NCBI GenBank assembly: GCA_964529005.1
Contig: CAZGUH010000027.1
Coordinates: 1 to 51,664, forward strand
DNA from: CAZGUH01 sp964529005
Lineage (GTDB): Bacteria; Actinomycetota; Acidimicrobiia; Acidimicrobiales; Ilumatobacteraceae
Direction of reading: 5' to 3'
DNA: 51,664 nucleotides
A program made the position numbers and the translations under genes. The notes below the pieces were generated by a model. It ran no database searches. It saw only the letters and a program-made list of their open reading frames with translations, and was not told the DNA's origin. How positions within the stretch are numbered: the first letter of the stretch is position 1; each line of letters starts with the position of its first letter. This document shows positions 41,805-50,865 of this stretch, piece after piece.

Positions 41805-43313
41805 ATGACCCACGTGGCGCCCCTCGACCGGTTGGAGCCCGGTCAACCGATCGTCTTCGGCGGGAACCGGATCTCCTACGTCGACGAACGGCTGGCGCGC
41901 GAGTTCTCGCCGGGCGACCGGCTCGTGGTCGTGCACGACACCGGCGCGCTGCTGCGCATCCCTGCCGCCGACCACGCCCTCGTCACGGCTGCGGTCGACG
42001 AGGCTGCCGCCGCGTTCGGAGCGCTCGCCCAATGCACGGACGCACAGATCACCGAGTTCTACAAGGCGTTCGCCGCCCGCCTCGCCGACGACGGCTCGTT
42101 CGCCCCGATCGCGGCAGCGAACGAGGCCGATGTGGCCAGTGCCGCGGCGGCGGGCCGATCGACGACGCGCCTCGTGCTGAGCCGGTCGATGCGCGCCGGC
42201 ATGATCGACGGCCTGGAGGTCTGGCGCTCGTCACCGGGTCGGCGTGATGAGGTGGTCGACACCGTGCGCCACCACGGTTGGTCGGTGCAGTCGCGGCGTG
42301 CGCCGCTCGGTGTCGTCGGCTTCGTCTTCGAAGGGCGGCCGAACGTTTTCGCCGATGCGACCGGCGTCCTGCGATCCGGCAACACGGTCGTGTTCCGCAT
42401 CGGCAGCGACGCGCTGGCCACCGCACGAGCGATCATGGCCCATGCCGTGCGGCCTGCGCTGAGCGAGGCCGGCTTGCCGCGCGGCGCCGTGTGCCTGCTC
42501 GACACGCCGTCGCGCGCCGCCGGCTTGGCGCTGTTCAGCCAACCCCGCCTCGCCCTCGCGGTCGCCCGCGGGTCCGGCGCCGCCGTGGGCCAGTTGGGGG
42601 CCGTGGCCCGCCAGAGCGGCGTGCCGGTGAGCCTGCACGGCACCGGGGGCGCCTGGGTCGTCGCCGCCAGCAGCGCGGACGCCGGCGACTTCGCCGCCGC
42701 GGTGCAGCACAGCCTCGATCGCAAGGTGTGCAACACGCTCAACGTGTGCTGCATCGTGCGCCAGCGCGCCGGAGAGCTCGTGCCGCGCTTTCTCGACGCG
42801 CTGGCGGCCGCGGCCGCAGCGCGCCAGACCGTCGGCAAGGTCCATGCGACGCCATCGGCGATGCCGCACATCCCCGCCGAGTGGCGGCAGCGCACCGTGC
42901 GCGTGCAGCGCGCCGACGGGCCGCACGATGAGCCGCAGGTCGAACCGATCGACATCGCGCGCTTGGGCCACGAGTGGGAGTGGGAGAGATCGCCGGAAGT
43001 CAGCCTCGCCGTCGTCGACAGCGTCGACGACGCCGTGCGGCTGTTCAACGAACACAGCCCGCTGTTCACCGCCAGCTTGATGACCGCCGACGAGTCCGAG
43101 TTCGAACGCTTCTACGCGACGATCGACGCGCCGTTCGTCGGCAACGGTTTCACCCGCTGGGTCGACGGCCAGTTCGCGCTCCAGCGCCCCGAGCTCGGAC
43201 TCGCCAACTGGCAGAACGGCCGCCTGCTGGCACGCGGCGGCGTGCTGTCCGGCGACTCGGTGTACACGCTGCGGCTGCGTGCCAGCGTGCACGACCACGG
43301 CATGCATCGCTGA
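41805..43313 (+). CDS. ProA-like (glutamate-5-semialdehyde dehydrogenase-related) aldehyde dehydrogenase
   Basis: 502 residues, ALDH fold. APLGVVGFVFEGRPNVFADA and LRSGNTVVFRIGSDAL match the ProA cofactor region, and Cys309 in RKVCNTLNVC is the likely nucleophile. The chain is about 85 residues longer than typical ProA (about 417), with an N-terminal extension (about 1-70, GGNRISYVDERLAREFSPGD). HGTGGAWVV replaces the usual GTGxCHxYVD, so the substrate may not be gamma-glutamyl phosphate. No proB is nearby. I therefore leave the symbol blank. Confidence 0.75.
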   Translation: MTHVAPLDRLEPGQPIVFGGNRISYVDERLAREFSPGDRLVVVHDTGALLRIPAADHALVTAAVDEAAAAFGALAQCTDAQITEFYKAFAARLADDGSFAPIAAANEADVASAAAAGRSTTRLVLSRSMRAGMIDGLEVWRSSPGRRDEVVDTVRHHGWSVQSRRAPLGVVGFVFEGRPNVFADATGVLRSGNTVVFRIGSDALATARAIMAHAVRPALSEAGLPRGAVCLLDTPSRAAGLALFSQPRLALAVARGSGAAVGQLGAVARQSGVPVSLHGTGGAWVVAASSADAGDFAAAVQHSLDRKVCNTLNVCCIVRQRAGELVPRFLDALAAAAAARQTVGKVHATPSAMPHIPAEWRQRTVRVQRADGPHDEPQVEPIDIARLGHEWEWERSPEVSLAVVDSVDDAVRLFNEHSPLFTASLMTADESEFERFYATIDAPFVGNGFTRWVDGQFALQRPELGLANWQNGRLLARGGVLSGDSVYTLRLRASVHDHGMHR

Positions 43314-43322
43314 CCGCCGCGG

Positions 43323-45353
43323 TCAGCTCCAGACGCCGGTGATGTCGACGACGACGTGGACGGGCGCGGACGCGAACACGCACAGCTCGCCGTTCGCCGA
43401 GAGCTTCGACTGCGCGCCGTTGGCCACCGCCACGCCCGGCACGAAGTTCACCGTCGATGCCGTCGGCATCGTGCCGCACGGCCACACGGTGAGATAGCCG
43501 GCGGCGAGGCCGTCGGCGGCGGTGACGTTGATCGACACCGCACGGGCGCTCGACGGCACGCCGCGGATCCCGGCCATCGGGATCACGAGCGTCTGGCCCG
43601 CCGCCACGCGCGCCCCGCCGGTGCCGGCGTTCATCGACGGCCGGAACAGGTCACGCGTGTCGGTGAAGCGGGTCACCGACAGCGGTGTGATGCGATGGCC
43701 GGAGGCGCTGAAGTAGCCGATCAGGTCGATCAGCAGGTCAGTGCTCGAGGAGGAGTAGAAGCACAGCCTCCCGTCGGCGGGGACGTCGACGATCGCGATG
43801 TTCGCCTTCACCGCGCCCCCGCGCTGGTTGACCGTCGACACCGTCGGGCGCGGGATGCCACACGGCCAGACCGTGACGTATCCGTCCACTGCGGGCTGGA
43901 CCGCCGTGACGTTCATCGCCACCGCCTGCACGCCGTTGGGGTTGCCGAGGCCAGGGCGCACGTCGAGCTCGATGACGCCGTCGGCCGGCAGCGTCGCGGC
44001 GCCGAACCCGACGCGGGTGTCGACCACACGGTTCGGCGTGATCGACGTGTAGCGCGACCCTGTCGACGAGCGGAAGTAGCCGGTGATGTCGACGATGATC
44101 TCGGCCCCCACGGGTGAGAGGAGGCACAGGTCGCCGAGGCCGTCGAGCGGGATGATGGCCCCGTTGGGCACGGCCTCGCCGACGCCGAAGTTGAGCGTGG
44201 ACGCGGTCGGAGCCGAGGCCGAGCAGTTGTAGACCGTGAGGTACGACGGGGCGCTGGCGTCGGCGATCGTGAAGTTGGCGCTGATCGCCGTCGCGTCCGG
44301 CGGGATCCCGGCGCTCCCGGCCACCGACACCCGCTTGGGCACGTTGGCAGTCAGCGACGTGGCGCCGAAGTCGATCCGGCTGTCGATGAAGCGGAACGGG
44401 GTCACGGGCGTGTAGCCCGAGATCGGGCCGATCGCGGTCGCCGTCGGGACGGGTTGGACTCCGTCGGCCGCGGCGGGGTCGACCGTGAACGTCCACGTCA
44501 CCGAGCGAGCCTGCGTCGTGACCGTGGTGGTGTACGCGCCGGGCTCGAGCGGTCCGCGGGGCATCACGACGACCGCGTTGTCACCGCCGAGCAGCGCCCG
44601 TGCTGTGCCCGAGGTGTTGCCCGAATACAGGCCGCAGGTCTCGAGCGGGCCCGACGGGCCGCTCATCGCCACGCTGATCGACGACACCGGCTCGGGCATC
44701 AGCGCCATCACCGGCAACCCGGCGCCGCCGGTCCAGCCGCAGTAGTCGAGCGGGTTCGGGCTCTCGGTGATGAACTTCGTCAAGCTCGTCGTCGTCCCGT
44801 TGCCCGGCCACAGGATCGGCTCGGCCGGACGCGGGCCGCTGGTCAGCCCGTTGAGCACGTCGAGGGTGGCCCCCGAGCGCCACGGGCTGGTGTCGGCATT
44901 GTCGCATTGCCCATAGCCGACGCGAGCGAGGTTCGGCCGGAGGATGCCGATGGCGTGGAAGGGGCCCGTCATCCAGAGCTCGATGTGGCTGCGCGCCGAC
45001 GTGCCGACGACGGAACTGACGGCGACGTTGCCGTTGTTCCCGGCGATGTCGCCGCTGTCGGTGTAGCCCGGCCTGCCCGGGACCTCGTCGTGGCTGATGC
45101 CGTTGAACAGCATGTAGCACGAGTGGTTGGCAGCGCCGCCGGAGAGCGCCGGGTCTTCGCTCACCGGCCCGAGGCCGGCCATCGCGCGGTAGTAGTTGAC
45201 GACGGTGAGCCACGGCGCGTCGGCGGGGATGAACGGAGGAATGGCCTCCGCACGGGCCGACTCGACGCCGACCGTGCTGACCGCGCCGACCACAGCGAGG
45301 CATGCCGCGGCCGTCGCGACCGTACGGCTCAAGCGGCGCCCCAACTGCGTCAT
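43323..45353 (-). CDS. Secreted CAP/SCP-domain protein with three copies of an actinobacterial repeat
   Basis: 676 residues. The signal peptide ends near ESARAEA (35-36). A CAP/SCP-like domain (about 48-180: VVNYYRAMAGLGPVSEDPAL, NHSCYMLFNGISHDE, GPFHAIGIL) is followed by an Ig-like stretch (about 220-292), then three repeats at about 316-427, 436-549 and 556-676. Each starts with a [ST]R-type DSR/DTR motif (FIDSRIDFG, VVDTRVGFG, FTDTRDLF), contains Y-T-VY/VWPCG or YNC, PT.STxNF, and ends VDITGYF or VDITGVW. The same domain ends the CHRD protein. CAP domains include lipid-binding and peptidase-like proteins; function here is unknown. The ATG is at 45353, with 220 nt to the divergent M1 gene in which I see no further gene. 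Confidence 0.82.
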   Translation of the reverse strand: MTQLGRRLSRTVATAAACLAVVGAVSTVGVESARAEAIPPFIPADAPWLTVVNYYRAMAGLGPVSEDPALSGGAANHSCYMLFNGISHDEVPGRPGYTDSGDIAGNNGNVAVSSVVGTSARSHIELWMTGPFHAIGILRPNLARVGYGQCDNADTSPWRSGATLDVLNGLTSGPRPAEPILWPGNGTTTSLTKFITESPNPLDYCGWTGGAGLPVMALMPEPVSSISVAMSGPSGPLETCGLYSGNTSGTARALLGGDNAVVVMPRGPLEPGAYTTTVTTQARSVTWTFTVDPAAADGVQPVPTATAIGPISGYTPVTPFRFIDSRIDFGATSLTANVPKRVSVAGSAGIPPDATAISANFTIADASAPSYLTVYNCSASAPTASTLNFGVGEAVPNGAIIPLDGLGDLCLLSPVGAEIIVDITGYFRSSTGSRYTSITPNRVVDTRVGFGAATLPADGVIELDVRPGLGNPNGVQAVAMNVTAVQPAVDGYVTVWPCGIPRPTVSTVNQRGGAVKANIAIVDVPADGRLCFYSSSSTDLLIDLIGYFSASGHRITPLSVTRFTDTRDLFRPSMNAGTGGARVAAGQTLVIPMAGIRGVPSSARAVSINVTAADGLAAGYLTVWPCGTMPTASTVNFVPGVAVANGAQSKLSANGELCVFASAPVHVVVDITGVWS

Positions 45354-45573
45354 TCCGTCGTGTCTCCTCGATTGCCGAAGCGGCCCGCTTCCGTGGAGGG
45401 GTTTCGGCAGATCACGCCGAGCGCATGAGCGAAAACGCGGCGTCCAGGCGGGATTCGCCGCGCCGCGGCCGGTGTCGCCACGCGGCGTGCGGCTGCGGTC
45501 GCCGCCGTGCACGCACCGCGGTCGGCGTCCTGGCTGGCGGCCAGCGCCGGGACGTGATCGACTCAGCGTCCTC

Positions 45574-47136
45574 ATGCGCCCGCACCCCCTCCACCGTTCG
45601 CTGTCACGCCTCGCGTGCGCCACCGTCGCCGTCGCTCTCGTCGGTGCGGGCTGCGCAGGCTCGGACGCCGGTGTGTCCGTCGGCGATGCCGCCATCGACA
45701 CCTCCCCGGACAGCACGGCCGGGGCGACGAGCGCCCCGGGCGCCGAGCCACCGCTGACCACGCCTCCCACGACGCAACCGCGCCCGCCGCAGACGACGGA
45801 CGTGGAACCGGGCATCGGGGCCGACGGTGTCGGCGACGAGCTGTTCCCCGACCTCGGCAACCCGGGCGTGGACGTCCGCCACTACGACATCGCCTTGACG
45901 TACGACCCGCGCCGCGACCGCATCGACGCCACGGTCACGCTCGACATCGCGCCGACCGAGGCCCGAGCCGAGTTGACGCTCGACGCCGTCGGTCTCGACG
46001 TCCGTTCGGTGCGCGTCGACGGCGCAGATGCCGCGTTCGAGATCGACGACCCGGAGCTGCGCATCCGTCCCGCCGGCGGCGTCGTGCCCGGCAGCGTGAT
46101 CTCGGTCGAGATCGCCTATTCCGCCGAGCCGGATGCGGCCCCCTCCGCCGCCGGTCTGCCCAGCGGATGGTTCGACACCGACGGCGGAAGCTATGTGTTG
46201 AACGAGCCCGACGGCACCCGCACGTGGCTGCCCTCCAACGACCACCCGCTCGACAAGGCGACGTACGACTTCGCGATCACCGTGCCCACCGGCACGACCG
46301 CTGTGGCCAACGGCCGCCTGGTGTCGTCGACCGATGTTGAGGGGATGACCACCTGGGTGTGGCAGATGGCCGACCCGATGTCGACGTACCTGATCCAGCT
46401 CCTCACCGGGGACTACGAGATCGTCGAGTCGACGACCCCCGCAGGGCTGGTCCTGTCGCATGCCGTCCTGCGCGAGGACCGTGAACGGATGCAGCCGTAC
46501 TTCGACATCACCGACGACCAGCTGGCGTTCTTCGAGGCGCTGATCGGGCCGTACCCGTTCGACAACTACGGGCTCGCGTTCTCCGACAGCTTCGGCGGGC
46601 TGGCGATGGAGGACCAGACGCGCTCGCTGTTCAGCAGAGACGACTTCCCCGGAGAGCTGGGCTACGGCCAGCATCTGCTGCTCGCCCACGAGCTGGCCCA
46701 CCAGTGGTTCGGCAACGCCGTCAGCCCCGGTCGGTGGAGCGACATCTGGCTCAACGAGAGCTTCGCCACGTACATGCAGTGGTTGTGGCTCGACGATCAA
46801 GGGCTGCTCGACCTCGACGAGGAGGCCGAGGCCAACCTCCGCCGCCGCGCCGGCGTGCACGTCACCACAGGCGACCCCGATGCCGCCGAGCTGTTCGGGT
46901 TCGGCTCCTACGACGGCGGCGCCGTGGTGGTGCACGCGCTGCGCGCGGAGATCGGCGACCACGCGTTCTTCGCCCTGCTGCGGGCATGGGTGAGCGAGGG
47001 ATTCGGCACGTCGCGGACGTCCGAGGAGTTCATCGCGTTGGCGAGCGACATCGCCGGGCGCGACCTCGGCGCATTCTTCGACGACTGGCTCTACGCGTCG
47101 GCGTTGCCCAGCGCGTTCCCGCTCAGCCGTGTCTGA
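45574..47136 (+). CDS. M1-family aminopeptidase lipoprotein
   Basis: 520 residues. The lipobox is LVGAGC (Cys27), with a Thr/Pro-rich linker of about 45 residues. The M1 fold spans about 80-510: the exopeptidase motif is AMED in SFGGLAMEDQ (usually GAMEN), and the zinc site is HELAH (372-376) with Glu395 in LNESFATY, spacing as in M1 enzymes. It should trim peptides at the outer face of the membrane. ATG 45574 gives the best signal peptide; the 220 nt upstream (45354-45573) shows no clear promoter to me. Its 3' end overlaps the alternative start of the CPBP gene. Confidence 0.9.
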   Translation: MRPHPLHRSLSRLACATVAVALVGAGCAGSDAGVSVGDAAIDTSPDSTAGATSAPGAEPPLTTPPTTQPRPPQTTDVEPGIGADGVGDELFPDLGNPGVDVRHYDIALTYDPRRDRIDATVTLDIAPTEARAELTLDAVGLDVRSVRVDGADAAFEIDDPELRIRPAGGVVPGSVISVEIAYSAEPDAAPSAAGLPSGWFDTDGGSYVLNEPDGTRTWLPSNDHPLDKATYDFAITVPTGTTAVANGRLVSSTDVEGMTTWVWQMADPMSTYLIQLLTGDYEIVESTTPAGLVLSHAVLREDRERMQPYFDITDDQLAFFEALIGPYPFDNYGLAFSDSFGGLAMEDQTRSLFSRDDFPGELGYGQHLLLAHELAHQWFGNAVSPGRWSDIWLNESFATYMQWLWLDDQGLLDLDEEAEANLRRRAGVHVTTGDPDAAELFGFGSYDGGAVVVHALRAEIGDHAFFALLRAWVSEGFGTSRTSEEFIALASDIAGRDLGAFFDDWLYASALPSAFPLSRV

Positions 47137-47166
47137 GGAGGCCGAGCGGGGGCCCGGGGGCGGCCC

Positions 47167-47172
47167 TATCCT
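47167..47172 (+). promoter_or_regulatory. Putative -10 element (TATCCT) for the CPBP gene
   Basis: TATCCT ends 7 nt before GTG 47180. This supports GTG 47180 over GTG 47129 as the start of the following gene. Confidence 0.45.
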
Positions 47173-47179
47173 TCGCGCC

Positions 47180-48031
47180 GTGCCGGCTTCGTTCCCCCCG
47201 CCATCGGCGCCGGTCGCGGGTTGGTACCCCGACGGCTCTGCGCCGGGATCGGTGCGCTACTGGGACGGCCGCGGGTGGACACAGCACGTCGCGGTCCCGG
47301 CTGGCCCACCGGCAGCGGGCAAACGACCGGCCCACCCGACGCTCCCCATCCAGGTCGCGTTCGGCGCGATCGCCGTGCTCGGCGTGTCGCTGTTGGCGAG
47401 CCGCGTGCTGCTCGACCACCTCGTCCAGTACCGATGGCCGATCCTCGTGTACGTCGCGATCACCGCGGTCGTCGCCTACGCCCCCGCGCTGGCGTGGTGC
47501 ATCGTCGCCACGGGTCGCGTCAGCGACCAACCTGTGCAGGGTCGGCTGGGCCTCGAGTTCCGGTTCGACGACCTCGGCTGGGCGCCGCTCACGTGGGTCG
47601 GCGCCGTCGCTTCCGAGATCGCCATCGTGTGGTTCATCATGGCCACCAACATTCCGATCTCGAGCAACACCGAAGGGGTCAACGAGCTCGCCGCCGACCG
47701 CACGTACGTCGTGTCGTTGTTGCTGCTCGCCGTCGTCGCAGCGCCGATCGTGGAGGAGATCGTGTTCCGCGCGGTGGTGCTGCGCGGCTTCCTGTCGCGC
47801 ATGGGCGTGCCGGCGGCGATCGCTGCGCAGGCCGTCCTGTTCGGGCTCGCTCACGTCGACACCGGCCGGGGCGCCGGGAACATCGGCTTGGCGATGGTCA
47901 CCGGCGCGATCGGCGCGGCCTTCGGGGTCGCCGCCTATCTGTTGCGCCGCGTGGGTGTGACGATCGTCGCCCACGCGATTCTCAACAGCGTCGTGATGGC
48001 GATCGTGTTGAGCGACGCGTTCGAGACCTGA
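47180..48031 (+). CDS. CPBP-family intramembrane protease with N-terminal DUF2510
   Basis: 283 residues. DUF2510 (about 12-36: AGWYPDGSAPGSVRYWDGRG) precedes about seven TM segments. The CPBP/Abi motifs are present: EEIVFR (EExxxR), FGLAH (FxxxH) and HAILN (HxxxN). CPBP proteins include CAAX prenyl proteases and bacteriocin-self-immunity factors; the substrate here is unknown. GTG 47129, overlapping the previous stop, would add 17 residues. Confidence 0.87.
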   Translation: MPASFPPPSAPVAGWYPDGSAPGSVRYWDGRGWTQHVAVPAGPPAAGKRPAHPTLPIQVAFGAIAVLGVSLLASRVLLDHLVQYRWPILVYVAITAVVAYAPALAWCIVATGRVSDQPVQGRLGLEFRFDDLGWAPLTWVGAVASEIAIVWFIMATNIPISSNTEGVNELAADRTYVVSLLLLAVVAAPIVEEIVFRAVVLRGFLSRMGVPAAIAAQAVLFGLAHVDTGRGAGNIGLAMVTGAIGAAFGVAAYLLRRVGVTIVAHAILNSVVMAIVLSDAFET

Positions 48032-48065
48032 CGGGCCACCCGGCGCGCGGTGCTGCGGCGCGGCG

Positions 48066-48620
48066 TTACGTGCTCAGGTCGTGCGGCGGGGCGCAGCTGT
48101 CCATCTCGTTGTCGCTGGCGAACGTCTCGAGCTTCTCGCTGATGGGAATGCCGTCGACCTGGGACTCGGCGAACGGCGCGTTGTCGCCCGAGGTCAGGTT
48201 CGCCGCGTAGTCGCGCCGATCGTCGAGGTAGGTGCGGTAGTCCTCGTACCACAGGGGCACGATGTCGCGACCCTTGCCGTCGGTGGGCAAGACGGCGACG
48301 ACGTCGTCGATCATCGTGTGCAGGATGTCGGTCGACCGGGTCACCAGCTCGGCGCGCCGGCGCATGTCGTCTGCGGTGGGCGTGTCGACGTACTCGAACA
48401 CGGCGAGGTCGATGAGCTGCTGGCGGGCGTCGGCACAGATGCGCTCGCCGCGCTCGGCCCATGCCCGGTCGCCCACCTTGTTGATCGCCTCCTTCGAGGC
48501 GAACCCGAACGCGTAGACCCACATCGCCGCGATCAGCGCGCACACCACCGCGAGCAGGGCCACGATCCACGGGTTCCGGCGGTGGGGCGGGCGGGGTCGG
48601 TCGGCAGGACTCGTGCGCAT
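48066..48620 (-). CDS. Single-pass membrane protein of unknown function
   Basis: 184 residues. Basic N-terminus (RPRPPHRRNPW) and one TM (about 19-38), then an extracytoplasmic, mostly helical domain (DRAWAERGERICADARQQLI, LHTMIDDVVAVLPTDGKGRD, YEDYRTYLDDRRDYA) with one Cys pair (62 and near 177) that could form a disulfide. I do not recognise a family. It is divergent from the ECF fusion gene (144 nt), with no confident promoter for this strand. The ATG is at 48620. Confidence 0.72.
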   Translation of the reverse strand: MRTSPADRPRPPHRRNPWIVALLAVVCALIAAMWVYAFGFASKEAINKVGDRAWAERGERICADARQQLIDLAVFEYVDTPTADDMRRRAELVTRSTDILHTMIDDVVAVLPTDGKGRDIVPLWYEDYRTYLDDRRDYAANLTSGDNAPFAESQVDGIPISEKLETFASDNEMDSCAPPHDLST

Positions 48621-48764
48621 CAACCGACCGCTCGGGAACAGCTCACCCGACGAACCCTACGGCCCGCGCTCGTCGCGGGCGAAGTACGCATGCGCGGTCC
48701 AGGCTGCGACGCCTACTCTTCGGGGCGCCGCGCCAGCGGCGAAGGGAGCAGGAGGCGGTTCCAC

Positions 48765-50288
48765 GTGACGAATGGCTCAGGCCCGACAACCGGGAGCATG
48801 TCGGACGACACGCTCCTCGAACGCGCCCGCGCCGGGGACGACGACGCGCTCGCGGTGCTCTACGAGCGTCATCACCTCGCCGCCCGCGCCGCCGCGTGGA
48901 GCCTGGTGCGATCGCGTGACGAGATCGACGACGTCGTGGCCGAGGCGTTCACGGGTGTGATCGCCGCGCTGCGGCGCGGCGGGGGGCCCGACACCGCCTT
49001 CCGGCCGTACCTGCTGGTGTGCGTGCGGCACGCGGCATACTCCCGTCGCGACGCCGGCGCCGATCCGAATGAGCGCTTGGCCGCGGCTGCGGCCGACGAT
49101 CGCGCGGCGGACCCGGTCGGCGAGAAGGCTGTCGCCGGGGAGGATCGCAGCCTGGCGCGGCAGGCGTACGAGTCGTTGCCCGACCGCTGGCGCCAGGTGC
49201 TCTGGTACACCGTGGTGGAGGGCCGGTCGCTGGCATCCACAGCGAACGAGCTCGGGCTGGCTCCCAATGCCACCGCAGCGCTGGCGATGCGGGCACGGGA
49301 AGGGCTGCGCGAGGCCTACCTCCAGCGGCACGTCGGATCGGCGCGCGACCCCGCGTGCCGCGAGAACCGCGACCGGGTCGGTGCGTACGTGCGCGGCAAC
49401 CTCGGCCGGCGCGACCGCCGGCACGTCACCGAACACCTTCGCGGGTGCAGCACCTGCTCCGAGCTGGCCGACGAACTCGGCGACGTCAATCGCGCCCTGC
49501 GGGCGTCGTTCGGGCCGATCGTCGCACTGCCGGTCGCCGGCGTGCTGGTGCGGTGGGGGAGCCGTGTCGGTCTCACGTCCGCTCGGCTCGCCGAGCTGCG
49601 CCTGCGGCTCAGCGTTCCCACGCTGGCCGCCAGCGCGGTCGTCGTCGCCGCGGTCGGCGGGGCCGCGGTCGACCGTCCGATCACCCCCGAGCTCACGGCG
49701 ACGACCACGTCGTCGCAGGCTCCGGTTGCTCCGCCGGCCACCTCCGGCACGGCTGCGTCTCCTGTTGCCGCGCCGGCGCCGGTCGTCACGCTGGCCACGT
49801 CGTCGACCAGCGTGTCGACGGAGCCGACGACCGCACCCCCCACTACAACGGCCACGACGCCGGTCGCCACGACCGGTGCCACGCCTCCGACGCCGTCGGC
49901 CACGGCGCCACGGGACACCGCGCCGCCGCCGGCGTCGGCGCCTCCGCTCACGGTCCCGCCGGTGACGCTTCCGCCGGAGACCGTTGCCTCGGAGACGATC
50001 CCGCCCGCGACGCTTCCGCCGGAGACGCTTCCGCCGGTGAGCTTCCCGCCGATCACGTTGCCCGGTGGGGGACCGCCGCCGATCACGCTGCCGGACGTCG
50101 CCCATGGGCCCGATGGCGGACTCGGCAATGTCGGGCACGCCGCCGAGGCGTCGGGCAGGTTCGCGCAGGCCGCGGGCGACCGGCCGAGCCACGCCGACGC
50201 GATCGTCGAGCAGATCCTCGAACAGGCGGGGCTCGGCGGGCTCACCCATCCGATCAGCACGTTGCGGCGCGGGCTCGGCTCCGACTGA
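48765..50288 (+). CDS. ECF sigma factor fused to a zinc-finger, membrane-anchored anti-sigma-like region
   Basis: 507 residues. Sigma-70 region 2 (about 15-85: DALAVLYERHHLAA, DEIDDVVAEAFTGV) and region 4 (about 125-188: YESLPDRWRQVLWYTVVEGR, TANELGLAPNATAALAMRAR) form an ECF sigma factor. A zinc-binding anti-sigma motif follows: HLRGCSTC (His224-x3-Cys228-x2-Cys231). One TM is at about 284-302, then an outer segment rich in Thr/Pro (about 310-440) with LPPET-type repeats and a C-terminal globular-looking tail. In most species these parts are two proteins. AGGAGG lies 9 nt before GTG 48765; ATG 48798 is an alternative start. Confidence 0.85.
   Translation: MTNGSGPTTGSMSDDTLLERARAGDDDALAVLYERHHLAARAAAWSLVRSRDEIDDVVAEAFTGVIAALRRGGGPDTAFRPYLLVCVRHAAYSRRDAGADPNERLAAAAADDRAADPVGEKAVAGEDRSLARQAYESLPDRWRQVLWYTVVEGRSLASTANELGLAPNATAALAMRAREGLREAYLQRHVGSARDPACRENRDRVGAYVRGNLGRRDRRHVTEHLRGCSTCSELADELGDVNRALRASFGPIVALPVAGVLVRWGSRVGLTSARLAELRLRLSVPTLAASAVVVAAVGGAAVDRPITPELTATTTSSQAPVAPPATSGTAASPVAAPAPVVTLATSSTSVSTEPTTAPPTTTATTPVATTGATPPTPSATAPRDTAPPPASAPPLTVPPVTLPPETVASETIPPATLPPETLPPVSFPPITLPGGGPPPITLPDVAHGPDGGLGNVGHAAEASGRFAQAAGDRPSHADAIVEQILEQAGLGGLTHPISTLRRGLGSD
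49951..50093 (+). repeat. Tandem repeat of a 15-nt unit encoding a PPETL-type motif
   Basis: Units related to CCGCCGGAGACGCTT recur five to eight times, encoding TLPPE, TLPPET, TIPPA and similar. This region is the outer linker of the ECF fusion and would make a stiff, extended stalk. Copy number could vary by slippage. Confidence 0.7.
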
Positions 50289-50312
50289 CCCCCTGGCGCC
50301 CGCGGGGACGCA

Positions 50313-50318
50313 TAGCGT
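50313..50318 (+). promoter_or_regulatory. Putative -10 element (TAGCGT) for the lipoprotein gene at 50327
   Basis: TAGCGT ends 8 nt before GTG 50327; the only GGCAAGG lies inside the spacer, so leaderless expression is favoured. Confidence 0.45.
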
Positions 50319-50326
50319 GGCAAGGC

Positions 50327-50785
50327 GTGGTCGCCCGACGAACGCCGTCCCGTTCCCGTCCCGCCCGCGCGATGCGCGGCCTCGCCGCAGTGTCGAGCGC
50401 AGTCGTCGTGCTCGGAGCCTGCGGTGGTGGCGACGACGATGCCGCCGGTTTCTGCGAGATCTTGCAGCGCTCGGACCAGATCACGTTTCCTGCTGGCGCG
50501 AGCCCTGACGCGCTGCGGGCGACCGTCACCAGCGGCCGGGAGACGTTCACCCAGCTCGCCGCCGTGGCCCCGGAGGAGGTTCGCCCCGCCGTAGAGGCCG
50601 TGCGCCACGGCTTCGACGAGTACGCCGCGGCGGTGGAATCAGTCGGGTTCGATCTCGCCGCGCTCGAGGCCGATGCCGCCGCTCTCGAGCGCTCGGAGGC
50701 CTTCTACAGCGAAGAGGTCGCAGACGCGAAGGCCGGGCTCGGGGCCTACGCCCGCGACGAGTGCGGCATCACGCTCGGCCGCTGA
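50327..50785 (+). CDS. Small putative lipoprotein of unknown function
   Basis: 152 residues. Signal peptide with lipobox VVVLGAC (about residue 33). The mature part is alpha-helical and acidic (YAAAVESVGFDLAALEADAA, LERSEAFYSEEVADAKAG) with one Cys early (AGFCEILQ) and one late (YARDECG), a pattern compatible with a disulfide-bonded bundle. No family recognised. It follows the ECF fusion by 38 nt but probably has its own promoter. Confidence 0.75.
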   Translation: MVARRTPSRSRPARAMRGLAAVSSAVVVLGACGGGDDDAAGFCEILQRSDQITFPAGASPDALRATVTSGRETFTQLAAVAPEEVRPAVEAVRHGFDEYAAAVESVGFDLAALEADAAALERSEAFYSEEVADAKAGLGAYARDECGITLGR

Positions 50786-50865
50786 TCGGGTTCGAACCGG
50801 AAACGGCGCAGAAGGGCGGCCGTACGGTCACCTTGGCGCACCCAGGACGCATTCGTGCCGGCGCG

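Noticed and set aside
50786..50800. GGTTCGAACC, resembling a tRNA T-loop
   Set aside because: The stem does not pair over five bases on either strand, and no anticodon or acceptor arms are found nearby. It is next to the end of a coding gene.
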